A stretch of 64,000 nucleotides of DNA, taken from the NCBI GenBank assembly GCA_016286385.1, contig JAEESO010000005.1:57413-121412 (forward strand). The letters are read 5' to 3'. This document shows, piece by piece, positions 26,764 to 34,841 of this stretch; positions within the stretch are counted from its first letter, which is position 1; every line of letters starts with the position of its first letter. The translations under genes and the position numbers were made by a program. The DNA is from Bacteroidales bacterium. Lineage in GTDB: Bacteria; Bacteroidota; Bacteroidia; Bacteroidales; UBA932. The notes below the pieces were generated by a model. That model was not told where the DNA came from, ran no database searches, and saw nothing but the letters and a program-made list of their open reading frames with translations.

Positions 26764-27664
26764 TGCCGGAAAGGGCGCCAAGTGCGGTAAGCGCCGTTAC
26801 AAGGTAGCGGCGGGTAAGCGCGGGCTCTTCTTCTCCGGTGACCAGAATGCCGTTGTCAAGGGCGTAGAGTTCTCCAAGCAGTTTCTCTATGAAGCTCTTG
26901 TAATTGAAGCCCATCAAGGTCTTATCATTGTTTTCAAGGACAAAGAACACGGGACCGTAAACCTCTTCGCCCACAATCAGGGTGCCGGCGCGGTTGAGCT
27001 TGGGATCTGACCAGTAATCTTTATTTGCGTAGATCATAATGAGGCTCCATCCGCCGCTGAGGCCAAGTTTGGAGTTGAGGTAGTCAAGATTCTTTGATGT
27101 CCTGTGGAAGCGGAGGGTTTCGGCATCCTGGAACCACTCAAAGACCTTATCCCTCACCTTAGCCTGTCTGTCGTACTGAACAAAACCCACGTAGCCGTCG
27201 CAGATGCTTTCATTGACGCGCCTGTAACTGATTGTCACGCAGGTCTGCTGGTCCAGTTTGATGTCGCTTTCATTCTGTGCGGAATTTGAAGAGGATGAGC
27301 CGCCCTCAAGGTTGTGGTCCGGAAGACCGCACTTTTCCTGGATATCCCAGTAGAGGCTTTTCTCGTTCTCCTCAAGATTGCCATCGGCCACGATGGTCTT
27401 CACAAAGAAATTGGAAGTCCACTGCTTTTCCACGGGGCCGAAAGCGGCTATGTGCTGAAGGGCAACCTGGGGGGCCATCGCCATCCCGTCGTTGATATAC
27501 TGCTTCAGGAGATCCTGCCGGCCCTCAAAGTTATACTGGTCTGTGATTGCTTTCACAATAGCCTCCATTTCGTCGTCGGAGACGTTTCCGTCGGCGTTTG
27601 CAAGGTGAACTGCCAGGCAGATTACGGACGCAAGGTCTTCATAAGATAGATTTAGTGTTGCCAT
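26753..27664 (-). CDS. TerB-like cytoplasmic protein with unknown C-terminal domain
   Basis: A 303-residue protein without a signal peptide. Residues 1 to about 115 resemble a TerB (tellurite-resistance-like) helical bundle, with paired acidic segments LANADGNVSDDEMEAI and IVADGNLEENEKSLYW, each with the D-G-x-x-x-x-x-E pattern of that fold. After a Ser/Asn linker (about 122-130) comes a roughly 170-residue domain I do not recognise, which ends in a hydrophobic segment and GTKC. TerB domains occur in stress-linked and membrane-associated complexes, so a stress role is possible but unproved. It is convergent with the esterase gene and preceded by a consensus promoter. Confidence 0.78.
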   Translation of the reverse strand: MATLNLSYEDLASVICLAVHLANADGNVSDDEMEAIVKAITDQYNFEGRQDLLKQYINDGMAMAPQVALQHIAAFGPVEKQWTSNFFVKTIVADGNLEENEKSLYWDIQEKCGLPDHNLEGGSSSSNSAQNESDIKLDQQTCVTISYRRVNESICDGYVGFVQYDRQAKVRDKVFEWFQDAETLRFHRTSKNLDYLNSKLGLSGGWSLIMIYANKDYWSDPKLNRAGTLIVGEEVYGPVFFVLENNDKTLMGFNYKSFIEKLLGELYALDNGILVTGEEEPALTRRYLVTALTALGALSGTKC

Positions 27665-27690
27665 AATGTGTTATTATTTATTCTTTTATG

Positions 27691-27720
27691 CAAAGATAAC
27701 ATTTCTTCTCATATTGCAAT
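27691..27720 (-). promoter_or_regulatory. promoter of the TerB-like gene
   Basis: On the minus strand TATCTTTG (complement of 27691-27698) lies 18 bp downstream of ATTG (complement of 27717-27720), close to the TTTG/TAnnTTTG consensus. The leader to the ATG is about 26 bases, longer than at many neighbours. Confidence 0.6.
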
Positions 27721-27838
27721 ACTATTTGCAATTATATGCCCAACTTCTCTCCGAAACGGAATAATTGATAATTAATATCTAAGGAATCTGTGGCTTGATA
27801 AACCTGCAGGAGGCTAAGATGAGCATCGGGCCCAGACC

Positions 27839-27929
27839 TGCGGGTGATGAGCCCCAAAAAATCACACCACCCGCAAAAATAGCCGTTTTTTGCAGGTGAT
27901 GTGCCCAAAAATGTCACATCTCCCGCACC
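27839..27929. repeat. tandem hairpin units with A-rich loops
   Basis: TGCGGGTG (27839-27846) and CACCCGCA (27868-27875) enclose a loop with CCCCAAAAAATCAC. Next to it GATGTG (27898-27903) and CACATC (27915-27920) enclose CCCAAAAATGT. The two units look like diverged copies. A similar pair, with loops TGCAAAAACC and CTGCAAAAAATCAC, follows the FISUMP lipoprotein gene at 30823-30916. They probably act as transcript ends or belong to a dispersed intergenic repeat. Confidence 0.5.
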
Positions 27930-27947
27930 TATACCTAAAGCGTAAAC

Positions 27948-29189
27948 TTACAGCAATCCTATCTCGCGTGCTTTTGAAAGCATTTCTGCCGTGTTCCTGG
28001 CGTCGAACTTTGCGAGAAGACGCTGGCGGCGCCATTTGATGGTCTGTTCCGTGACAAAAAGGCGTTTTGCGATGTCCTTGCTGGTGAGTCCTTCGGCAAT
28101 CATGGGAAGGATTTCCTGTTCTCCTCTGCTCAGCTGCACATTCTGGTCCATCTTTAGCCGGAACAGCGAGTCTGTCATTTCCAGCTGGGTCAGGGCCTCT
28201 CCGATGGCTTCGTCTGCCGCGACGTTCTCTCTTTTCAGGCGCAGCGCCCGACGGGTTATGATCAGGAGTGACAGCAGGACCAGGGCCAGAACGGCAAAAG
28301 CTGTTGCCAACATGGATCGCTGCCGTTTCTGTGTCTGGTAGGCCTGCCCCATAATGTCCAACGTAGCGATTCGGTCGTAGTACTCCTGATCTTGATGCTT
28401 AGAGTAGTATTCATCGGCCTCATGAAGATACTTTAAAGCCTTTGTGACTTTGCCCTGTCGCATAAAGAGAGCACCGAGTCCCAACTTAGGTGATGCCATC
28501 CATAAGGAATCGTCGGCCTCCTGTGCATAGCTGATGGCTGTGTTGTAGCACTCGACAGCCTTGGCGTCATTCCCCTCGTAGGCCCAGATATCGCCCATAT
28601 TGTGTTCCAGGATGGAGCTGCTGATTTTCCAGTCGTATTTCTTGAAGATTTCGCCTGCTTTGGCGTAGTAAGACATGGCCTGCGGCAGGGAGTCGATTTC
28701 ATAGTAAAGGTTGCCGATGTTACCATAGAGGCTGGAAGCGGCATCGTCAATCTTTTCCTGAGGATAGCCATCCGGAGTATCCGGACCTGCCTCTCCTGCT
28801 GCCATCCGTTCCAGATAACCCAGCGCTACGCGATAGTAGAAGATGGTGCTGTCATACTGTTCCTTATTATAGAAAAGCTGGCCGATGAACTTGGAGGCAA
28901 GATAGGGCTGGTAGAGGGATTTAAGCTCATTGCCCAGGTCGTAGGCTCTTCTGGCAGCATACATGGAACGGTCCGGGTTGATGCGCTCATATCCATACAT
29001 CAATTGCGAAAAAGCAAGGCATACATCGGCCCTGGTTTCAAAAGGGGCATTTGCAAGGCGCTCCGGTGTCCATCCGGTCACCACGTTCTCCAGGGAATCT
29101 AGTTTCCGATCCCTGTGGTCGTTGTACTGCGCATTTGCCGGAGTGGCGTAGATCTGTATCAAACAAAGTATGATTAAAAGACGCTTCAT
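27948..29189 (-). CDS. TPR-membrane-LuxR-type regulator
   Basis: The 413-residue protein has a signal peptide (ATPANAQ), four to six TPR-like repeats (about 35-285; for example GNIGNLYYEIDSLPQAMSYY), one membrane helix (AVLALVLLSLLIITR, about 305-320), a short coiled-coil, and a C-terminal LuxR-type helix-turn-helix. The last is shown by LSRGEQEILPMIAEGLTSKD and IAKRLFVTEQTIKWRRQRLL. This is a one-component transmembrane regulator: periplasmic sensing, cytoplasmic DNA binding. It resembles the regulator at 18403-19992 in plan but not in detail. Its target is unclear; the divergent lipoprotein genes from 29335 are the nearest candidates. TAACTTTG lies seven bases before the ATG. Confidence 0.87.
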   Translation of the reverse strand: MKRLLIILCLIQIYATPANAQYNDHRDRKLDSLENVVTGWTPERLANAPFETRADVCLAFSQLMYGYERINPDRSMYAARRAYDLGNELKSLYQPYLASKFIGQLFYNKEQYDSTIFYYRVALGYLERMAAGEAGPDTPDGYPQEKIDDAASSLYGNIGNLYYEIDSLPQAMSYYAKAGEIFKKYDWKISSSILEHNMGDIWAYEGNDAKAVECYNTAISYAQEADDSLWMASPKLGLGALFMRQGKVTKALKYLHEADEYYSKHQDQEYYDRIATLDIMGQAYQTQKRQRSMLATAFAVLALVLLSLLIITRRALRLKRENVAADEAIGEALTQLEMTDSLFRLKMDQNVQLSRGEQEILPMIAEGLTSKDIAKRLFVTEQTIKWRRQRLLAKFDARNTAEMLSKAREIGLL

Positions 29190-29196
29190 GGTAGGG

Positions 29197-29204
29197 CAAA
29201 GTTA
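29197..29204 (-). promoter_or_regulatory. -7 box of the TPR-LuxR regulator
   Basis: TAACTTTG (complement of 29197-29204) ends seven bases before the ATG. No convincing -33 TTTG was found. Confidence 0.5.
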
Positions 29205-29334
29205 GTAAAAGCGACACATTTTTAGAGTTCCAAGGGCAAAAAAACCACAGACACGGCTCATTTTTATACTTTTGTATAAGTCTCAAGTGCTTGTGATTAA
29301 CGAACTTTGTAGGCGGAAACAAAACACTAAGGAA

Positions 29335-30060
29335 ATGAAGAAGTTTTTTACGGCAATCATGCTCCTGGCCGGTGCTTCAATGATCGCGGCCTGCGTTAAA
29401 TCATTAGTTCCCGATGACAACGTGAACGGGAATGAAAATGGAAATGGCAACGGTAACGAGCAGACTGAACAGACCGACCAGACGATGGATTCCAAGGTCC
29501 TGGAGGCAACATTCCCCCTCAATGTGAAGATTGTAATGAAGAATCAGCCTTCGTACAACACTGCGGAAGAAGACATTACCCTCATTAAATTGGGGAATGA
29601 ATGGTTCTACGAGAACAGGGGCTATCGTTATGTATTATATCTCTATTGCCAATTTGCCAAAGACGGCAAAACATTGAAAGCCTTTGGCGGGGCCTTGCAG
29701 GAAGACAGCACGGTTAAGTGGACCAATCTTCTTACCAGCGGTGATGAGAGTTACCTGAACTTCGCCGGATTTGCCAAGAACTCCGAATGTCATGTCCTGT
29801 TTGATGCCGGTGTCCCGGCTGGCAACTGCAAAAAATACGGTGAGGCGACATCCGACAAAGAAACAATCCTGGGCGTTGAATGTACTCGCTACGATTATGA
29901 TTTTGTAGTCAAGGCCGATTATTGGGTTGATGATGCTACAAAGATTGTGTACAAGTTTGTCAACTATCTGGACAAGGATAAGGAGTCCAAGAACGCCACA
30001 TTCGAAATCAAGGGCTGGGATACTTCCGTAAAGGCATTTGAATGGGATAAACCCGAATAA
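29335..30060 (+). CDS. lipoprotein of unknown function
   Basis: The start at 29335 gives a proper lipoprotein signal (SMIAACVKS). The 241-residue product has an Asn/Gly/Glu low-complexity linker with repeated GN units after the Cys, then a domain of about 190 residues rich in aromatic and charged residues, such as GNEWFYENRGYRYVLYLY and GVECTRYDYDFVVKADYW. I do not recognise the family; the pattern recalls periplasmic beta-barrel-like domains that bind lipids or small molecules. It is followed after 16 bases by another lipoprotein gene on the same strand and is divergent from the TPR-LuxR regulator. Confidence 0.75.
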   Translation: MKKFFTAIMLLAGASMIAACVKSLVPDDNVNGNENGNGNGNEQTEQTDQTMDSKVLEATFPLNVKIVMKNQPSYNTAEEDITLIKLGNEWFYENRGYRYVLYLYCQFAKDGKTLKAFGGALQEDSTVKWTNLLTSGDESYLNFAGFAKNSECHVLFDAGVPAGNCKKYGEATSDKETILGVECTRYDYDFVVKADYWVDDATKIVYKFVNYLDKDKESKNATFEIKGWDTSVKAFEWDKPE

Positions 30061-30076
30061 TATAAAAACAGATACC

Positions 30077-30793
30077 ATGAAAAAGATTGCTCTTTTCCTC
30101 ATGTGCGTTGCCGCTATTGCGATGGTCTCATGTGGCGGCAATTCCAACAAGAAAACTGGCGTCAAGGCTTCGGAGACAAAGACTTCCGTAGCAGCATCCG
30201 ATGCCGTTGATCTGGGCCTGAGCGTCAAGTGGGCAAAGACCAACCTGGGCGCAAAGGACGCTTCTGATCCAGGTAATTATTACGCCTGGGGTGAGACTGA
30301 GACCAAAAAGGTTTACAACGGCGACTCGTACAAGTTCAAGGATGGCTACAAGGTTAAGAAGTACTCAACGGATGACAGTCACGCCAGTTCAGGCACTGCC
30401 GACAAACTGATTGTCCTTCAGCCGGAAGATGATGCTGCTATGGCCACACTGGGCAAAGGTTGGCGTATGCCCACCCGTGAAGAAGCCATGGAACTTTTCA
30501 CAAAATGCACATTCAGTTATAACAAGCAGGGCCTTGTGACCGTCACCGGCCCCAATGGCAATACCATAGATTTCCCGAAAACAGGATACTATGTGGGGGA
30601 AAATCTTCAGGAAACAGGCTATCCCTGGTGCTGGACGGCTTCTATGGCGCTTGCTGCCGGTACGCCTTCAGGTAGCGAAAATGCTATTGAATGGCATGAG
30701 CGTAAACAGGGTGATGCCATGCGATTTGGACATACCGACTGTTACGGTCTTTACCGTGAGAACGGACTTCCCATCCGTCCGGTCAAAGACTAA
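30077..30793 (+). CDS. FISUMP-domain lipoprotein
   Basis: With the start at 30077 the 238-residue protein has a lipobox (IAMVSCGG, Cys17). Its body follows the Fibrobacter succinogenes major paralogous (FISUMP) pattern common in Bacteroidota: VDLGLSVKWAKTNLGA, the YYAWGETE block, GKGWRMPTREEAMEL, FPKTGYY, CWTAS, and the C-terminal YRENGLPIRPVKD. The domain has a C-lectin-like fold and is usually on the cell surface; its ligand here is unknown. It is likely co-transcribed with the lipoprotein gene upstream (16-base gap) and is followed by a strong hairpin terminator. Confidence 0.85.
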   Translation: MKKIALFLMCVAAIAMVSCGGNSNKKTGVKASETKTSVAASDAVDLGLSVKWAKTNLGAKDASDPGNYYAWGETETKKVYNGDSYKFKDGYKVKKYSTDDSHASSGTADKLIVLQPEDDAAMATLGKGWRMPTREEAMELFTKCTFSYNKQGLVTVTGPNGNTIDFPKTGYYVGENLQETGYPWCWTASMALAAGTPSGSENAIEWHERKQGDAMRFGHTDCYGLYRENGLPIRPVKD

Positions 30794-30822
30794 GTGCTTT
30801 TTGTGCCCAGAGGGGCGAATCA

Positions 30823-30865
30823 TGTCGCAGGTCTGCAAAAACCGCCGGACCTGCGACACTTTTTT
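30823..30865 (+). terminator. Rho-independent terminator after the FISUMP lipoprotein
   Basis: TGTCGCAGGTC (30823-30833) and GACCTGCGACA (30848-30858) form a perfect 11-bp stem, followed by CTTTTTT (30859-30865). A second hairpin (GGGTAAC 30886-30892 with GTTACCC 30910-30916) lies just beyond it. Confidence 0.8.
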
Positions 30866-30950
30866 CCCCCTAACGCCGTTTTTGCGGGTAACCTGCAAAA
30901 AATCACCCCGTTACCCACACCCGGGGGGCACCAAAGAGCAAATGTTTTAT

Positions 30951-30958
30951 TATCTTTG
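30951..30958 (+). promoter_or_regulatory. -7 box for the substrate-binding protein gene
   Basis: TATCTTTG at 30951-30958, with 49 bases between it and the ATG at 31008, so unlike many neighbours this gene has an untranslated leader. No clear TTTG at -33. Confidence 0.5.
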
Positions 30959-31007
30959 CGGGCGTATAATTGTCAGTCTATACTTAACGCAGGACCCATA
31001 TCCGGTA

Positions 31008-31958
31008 ATGAGACAAAAGAAACTATTGATGATTGCTGCATTCCTTATAGCGGGCAGCAGCATGCTCAGGGCTCAGGAAGAGACCATAGTATTCACGCCC
31101 CAATGGACGGCGCAGGCTCAGTTTGCCGGCTATTATGTGGCCGAGTCAAAAGGTTTTTACCGTGAGGCGGGGGTAAATGTGCGGATAGAGCATCCGTCTT
31201 CAACCCAGCCGGCAATGACCCGCCTTCGCAATAATCAGTGCCAGGCTACCACGCTGCAGCTATGCCAGGCCATGGAAATAGTGGATGGTGGCATTCCCCT
31301 TGTGAACATCCTCCAGACATCAATGAACAATGCCATGGTAATTGTGTCGGCTCGCGGCAAGGATCCCCTCACCCAAAAAGGAGCACGTGTGGGCATCTGG
31401 AGCGTGGGGTTCGGCCAGCTGGCCATATGCATGAGCATACAGGATCATCTTGATTATGAATGGGTGCGTTTTGCCCAGAACACCAACCTGTTTGTGGCGG
31501 GTGCCCTGGACGCCACGCTGGCAATGAGCTACAACGAGTACTACCAGCTGGTACAGGCAGGTATCCAGATGACGGAGAAGAACGTCTATCGCTTCTGCGA
31601 CCACGGCTACAATGTGCAGGAAGACGGCGTGTATATGAGCAGGGATTACTATGAATCTCACAAGGACCTGGCAAAGCGTTTCGCGCAGGCCAGCAGGAAA
31701 GGCTGGGAATGGGCCGCAGAGCATCCGGAAGAGGCGTTGGAAATTGTGATGGAGTATGTGGACCGGGAGCACATTGCCACCAATATTGTCCTGCAGCGGC
31801 TCATGCTGCAGGAGGTTCTGCGCCTGCAGGTGGACCGGGAATCCGGGGAGCGTGAGTTTCGCATGCGCCCCGACATGGTGCAGCTTGCCAGCCACCTTAT
31901 GGTGGAAAACCATATGCTGGGGCGTGAAATAACGTATAAAGAGCTGAGCTATGAATAG
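31008..31958 (+). CDS. NMT1/THI5-like periplasmic substrate-binding protein
   Basis: The start at 31008 gives a signal peptide (ending SMLRAQ); upstream in-frame Met residues lie in the terminator region and are unlikely. The 316-residue product matches the NMT1/THI5-like binding-protein family: FTPQWTAQAQFAGYYVAESK near the N-terminus is the typical opening, then the hinge region with NAMVIVSARGKDPLT and the AALDATLAMSYNE-like ligand pocket. Relatives bind pyrimidine thiamine precursors, sulfonates or nitrate. No ABC permease or ATPase is present; instead the gene overlaps by 8 bases the SpoIIE-type phosphatase gene, so the protein may present a ligand to that sensor rather than to a transporter. 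Substrate unknown. Confidence 0.87.
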   Translation: MRQKKLLMIAAFLIAGSSMLRAQEETIVFTPQWTAQAQFAGYYVAESKGFYREAGVNVRIEHPSSTQPAMTRLRNNQCQATTLQLCQAMEIVDGGIPLVNILQTSMNNAMVIVSARGKDPLTQKGARVGIWSVGFGQLAICMSIQDHLDYEWVRFAQNTNLFVAGALDATLAMSYNEYYQLVQAGIQMTEKNVYRFCDHGYNVQEDGVYMSRDYYESHKDLAKRFAQASRKGWEWAAEHPEEALEIVMEYVDREHIATNIVLQRLMLQEVLRLQVDRESGEREFRMRPDMVQLASHLMVENHMLGREITYKELSYE

Positions 31959-33891
31959 AATACTCTCCTATATACGCCGCAAGCTCTCTGTACGGGTTAG
32001 CCTGTGGGTGGTGATCTTCGCCGCCATCATTTTCATAGCAGCACTCAGTTTCCTGTTCTACCAGTCTCGCGAGGCTGTACGCCAGGAGGCCGTGAGCCGC
32101 GCCACACAAATCCTGGACAAGACTTCCCTGAGGGTAGAGAGCATCCTGAACCGGGTGGAAGTGGCTTCCGAAATGACAGAATGGCTGGTTCTGAGGCATC
32201 CGGAGCAAGCCGACTCCATGTTCGTTTACAGCCGCGGAATGCTGCTCAATAATCCGGACTTCTACAACTGCTCCATCGCTTTTGAGCCCTACTACTTCAA
32301 GGACAGGGGCCGATATTTCTCTGCCTATTCCAAGCATGATGCCGATGGTATCCGCACCATCCAGGGCGGCTCAGACAACTACCAGTACTTCTATATGGAC
32401 TGGTACCTGATGCCGAAACTTCTGGACAAACCCTGCTGGACAGAGCCATATATGGACCTGGATGTGCCCACCAACACAGTGGAGACGGTGACCAGTTACT
32501 GTCAGGCCATCAAGGACGGAGATGGAAAGGTTATTGGCGTAATAAACACCAGCCTGTCCCTGAACTGGCTGTCGCATACAATATCGGCAGTGAAGCCATA
32601 TCCCAATTCATACAGCATCATGATTGGGCGCGGCGGCACATATTTCGTCCATCCGGACTCCACCAAGATCACCCGGCAAAGCATCTTTACCCAGACCATG
32701 GAGAAACCGGACTCCTCCCTCTCCGCCCTTGGACACGCTATGACGCGGGGAGAAGAGGGCATGATGCAGATGCAGTTGAACGGAGAAAAGTCCTTTGTCT
32801 TCTACAAACCCCTGGGACAGACCGGCTGCAGCATGGCCATCGTGTGCCCGGAGAGAGACATCTTTGGAGGATTTGACCGCCTTAGGCGCACCGTCATGAT
32901 CATTGTTCTGGCGGGGCTGCTCCTTATGCTGTATTTCTTCATCCGCATCATAACGCGTGAGCTGAGTCCTCTTAGGAGGCTGGCCGATGAAGCCGAGACA
33001 ATAGCCTCCGGGCAGTTTGACGCCGTGCTCCCGGACTTCCGGCGTACAGACGAAATCGGCCAGTTGAGCCATTCGTTCGGCAATATGCAACAGTCCCTGG
33101 TGAGATACATCGGCCAGCTGAAGGATACCACCGCGCAGAAGGCCTCAATTGAAAGGGACCTGCACATTGCCAATGAAATCCAGATGGGAATGCTGCCGAA
33201 GGTATTCCCCTCCTACCCCGAACGCGAGGACGTACAGATATACGCCTCCCTGGCGCCCGCAAAGGAAGTGGGCGGAGACCTGTTTGACTTCTATTTCCGT
33301 GACGGCAAGCTCTTTTTCTGCATAGGAGACGTTTCCGGCAAGGGCGTTCCGGCATCGCTGTTCATGGCGGTGACGCGTTCGGTGTTCCGCACTGTATCGG
33401 CCCATGAATCCCTGCCGGACAGGGTTATGACCAACCTGAACAAAACCATTGCGGAGATTAACGACTCCCTGATGTTCGTGACCCTGTTCGTGGGCGTTCT
33501 GGACCTTCAAACGGGAAAAATGCAGTATTGCAACGCCGGCCACGACGAACCCCTTCTGGTAGGCGCAGGCGTAGGCACTCTCCCCTGCGACGCCAACATC
33601 CCCGTAGGCGTGGATCCAACCTGGAATTATTCGCTGCAGGAGGCCGATATCTATGCCGGGACCACCATCTTCCTGTTCACCGACGGCCTTACAGAGGCCG
33701 AAAACGCCTCTCATGAGCTCTTCAAGATAGAGCGCGTCAGGGAAACAGCCGAGGCCTCTCTTTCCCGTCATGAACAGGCCCCTCACCAACTGATTGACGC
33801 CATGACCGCCGCCGTCCACGAGTTTGTCGGAGACGCCCAGCAAAGCGACGACCTAACCATGATGGGCATCCAGTTCCGGCCCGGAGCCTGA
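31951..33891 (+). CDS. Cache-HAMP-SpoIIE (PP2C) serine phosphatase sensor
   Basis: A 646-residue membrane sensor: TM helix about 16-38, a periplasmic double-Cache-like domain (about 45-300, with VIGVINTSLSLNWLSHTIS), a second TM near 308-328 (VMIIVLAGLLLMLYFFI), a HAMP domain (ELSPLRRLADEAETIASGQF), a short coiled coil, and a SpoIIE/RsbU-type PP2C domain. Phosphatase motifs are present: AKEVGGDLFDFYF with metal-binding Asp, IGDVSGKGVPASLFMA, YCNAGHDEPLL, FTDGLTEA and QSDDLTMM. Such proteins dephosphorylate an anti-anti-sigma factor (STAS protein) in partner-switching pathways. No STAS or anti-sigma gene is in the window. It is coupled by an 8-base overlap to the binding-protein gene, suggesting a joint ligand-sensing unit. 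Confidence 0.93.
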   Translation: MNRILSYIRRKLSVRVSLWVVIFAAIIFIAALSFLFYQSREAVRQEAVSRATQILDKTSLRVESILNRVEVASEMTEWLVLRHPEQADSMFVYSRGMLLNNPDFYNCSIAFEPYYFKDRGRYFSAYSKHDADGIRTIQGGSDNYQYFYMDWYLMPKLLDKPCWTEPYMDLDVPTNTVETVTSYCQAIKDGDGKVIGVINTSLSLNWLSHTISAVKPYPNSYSIMIGRGGTYFVHPDSTKITRQSIFTQTMEKPDSSLSALGHAMTRGEEGMMQMQLNGEKSFVFYKPLGQTGCSMAIVCPERDIFGGFDRLRRTVMIIVLAGLLLMLYFFIRIITRELSPLRRLADEAETIASGQFDAVLPDFRRTDEIGQLSHSFGNMQQSLVRYIGQLKDTTAQKASIERDLHIANEIQMGMLPKVFPSYPEREDVQIYASLAPAKEVGGDLFDFYFRDGKLFFCIGDVSGKGVPASLFMAVTRSVFRTVSAHESLPDRVMTNLNKTIAEINDSLMFVTLFVGVLDLQTGKMQYCNAGHDEPLLVGAGVGTLPCDANIPVGVDPTWNYSLQEADIYAGTTIFLFTDGLTEAENASHELFKIERVRETAEASLSRHEQAPHQLIDAMTAAVHEFVGDAQQSDDLTMMGIQFRPGA

Positions 33892-33909
33892 TAGTTCTCA
33901 AAAGGCATG

Positions 33910-33937
33910 AAAAAAGAGACCAGCCGGTCTCTTTTTT
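33910..33937. terminator. bidirectional Rho-independent terminator
   Basis: AAAAAAGAGACC (33910-33921) and GGTCTCTTTTTT (33926-33937) form a perfect 12-bp stem with the tetraloop AGCC. It separates the phosphatase gene from the oppositely oriented tRNA-Leu and should stop both transcripts. Confidence 0.88.
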
Positions 33938-33939
33938 CG

Positions 33940-34023
33940 TGCCCAGAGCGGGAATCGAACCCGCACGGTATTGCTACCACAGGATTTTGAGTCCAGCGCG
34001 TCTACCAATTCCGCCATCCGGGC
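33940..34023 (-). tRNA. tRNA-Leu (anticodon CAA)
   Basis: On the minus strand the RNA folds as an 84-nt class II tRNA. The acceptor stem is GCCCGGA paired with TCTGGGC plus discriminator A, the D-loop is of type TTGGTAGAC, and the anticodon loop CTCAAAA reads CAA (Leu, UUG codons). The long variable arm is GGTA-GCAA-TACC, and the T-arm is GCGGG-TTCGATT-CCCGC. There is a T-T mismatch in the anticodon stem. CCA is not encoded. A terminator follows directly. Confidence 0.92.
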
Positions 34024-34091
34024 AGGGATGGGCCCAAGCGGGCCGCCAGATTGGACTGCAAAGTTATTGCAAAATCCTGAATTTGCAAAAA

Positions 34092-34814
34092 TTACTGCTC
34101 ATCGATGCCTGCGGCCGAATAGGAATCGGCCAGAAGATGGGTGGACATCTTGCGGCGGGCAAGCTTCATACCCCAGAAGCAGAAAAGAAGGATTGCAATT
34201 GAGATTGCACCGCTCATTTCAGGAGTTACGGCCGACTGCATTGCAATTGTGTCATAGATGCCGTGGGCAAGCACGGGATACAGCCACATCTTGATTCCGG
34301 CGCCGGGAGCACGGTATTTATCAAACCAGTTGAGAGAGTAGTAGTAACCCATGATCACGGCAAAGCCGAAGTGGCCCGGAATAGCCGTAAGGGACCTGCC
34401 TATACCCGTTGTAATCCAGTCAGATCCCGATGCAAAGAGATACTCAATGTTCTCAAATGCCGCAAAGCCCATACCCACGCATACGGCGTAGACTATGCCG
34501 TCCATTCGCTCGTCAAAGTCACGGCACTTTCTGAGAAACAGCCACAGACAGAAGAGTTTTGCGGTTTCCTCCGGGATTGCAGCTCCAAGGAAAGCTGTGC
34601 GTACCACTCCCCAGAAAGACGTGATCTCCTGCGGAAACGCTCCCATCCTCATCAGCGGCATGGAGATAAGAAGGGACGCAAAAACGGAACCCCAGCCGTA
34701 GAAAAACGCCTTTACAATGTTCCCCACAGGCTCCCTCTGGAGTTTGTCCTGCTGGTAAGTATAATAAATAAGAATGATGGCGGGCAGAACCGCCAGAGCT
34801 ATCACGTGTAACAT
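34092..34814 (-). CDS. prsW: PrsW-family intramembrane metalloprotease
   Basis: A 240-residue membrane protein with about seven to eight helices and all PrsW/CAAX-like motifs: PEETAK (E82, E83), AAFENIEY (E121), IPGHFGFAVIMGYYY with a conserved His, and AHGIYD near the C-terminal side. The motifs form the metal site. PrsW in Bacillus starts cleavage of an anti-sigma factor; in Bacteroidota the substrate is unknown. It lies downstream of the PUL 2 regulator and upstream of the tRNA, and is a single gene by spacing. TAACTTTG is five bases before the ATG. Confidence 0.92.
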   Translation of the reverse strand: MLHVIALAVLPAIILIYYTYQQDKLQREPVGNIVKAFFYGWGSVFASLLISMPLMRMGAFPQEITSFWGVVRTAFLGAAIPEETAKLFCLWLFLRKCRDFDERMDGIVYAVCVGMGFAAFENIEYLFASGSDWITTGIGRSLTAIPGHFGFAVIMGYYYSLNWFDKYRAPGAGIKMWLYPVLAHGIYDTIAMQSAVTPEMSGAISIAILLFCFWGMKLARRKMSTHLLADSYSAAGIDEQ

Positions 34815-34819
34815 ATGTG

Positions 34820-34827
34820 CAAAGTTA
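34820..34827 (-). promoter_or_regulatory. -7 box of prsW (near-leaderless)
   Basis: TAACTTTG (complement of 34820-34827) ends five bases before the ATG of prsW. Confidence 0.5.
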
Positions 34828-34841
34828 GCCGATTTTGCCGA

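Noticed and set aside
25885..26781. 298-residue minus-strand ORF opposite the esterase
   Set aside because: Shadow frame; the esterase has signal peptide and catalytic motifs.
33892..34091. tRNA-Leu as an attachment site for an integrated element
   Set aside because: No integrase gene and no repeat of the tRNA 3' end seen in the window.
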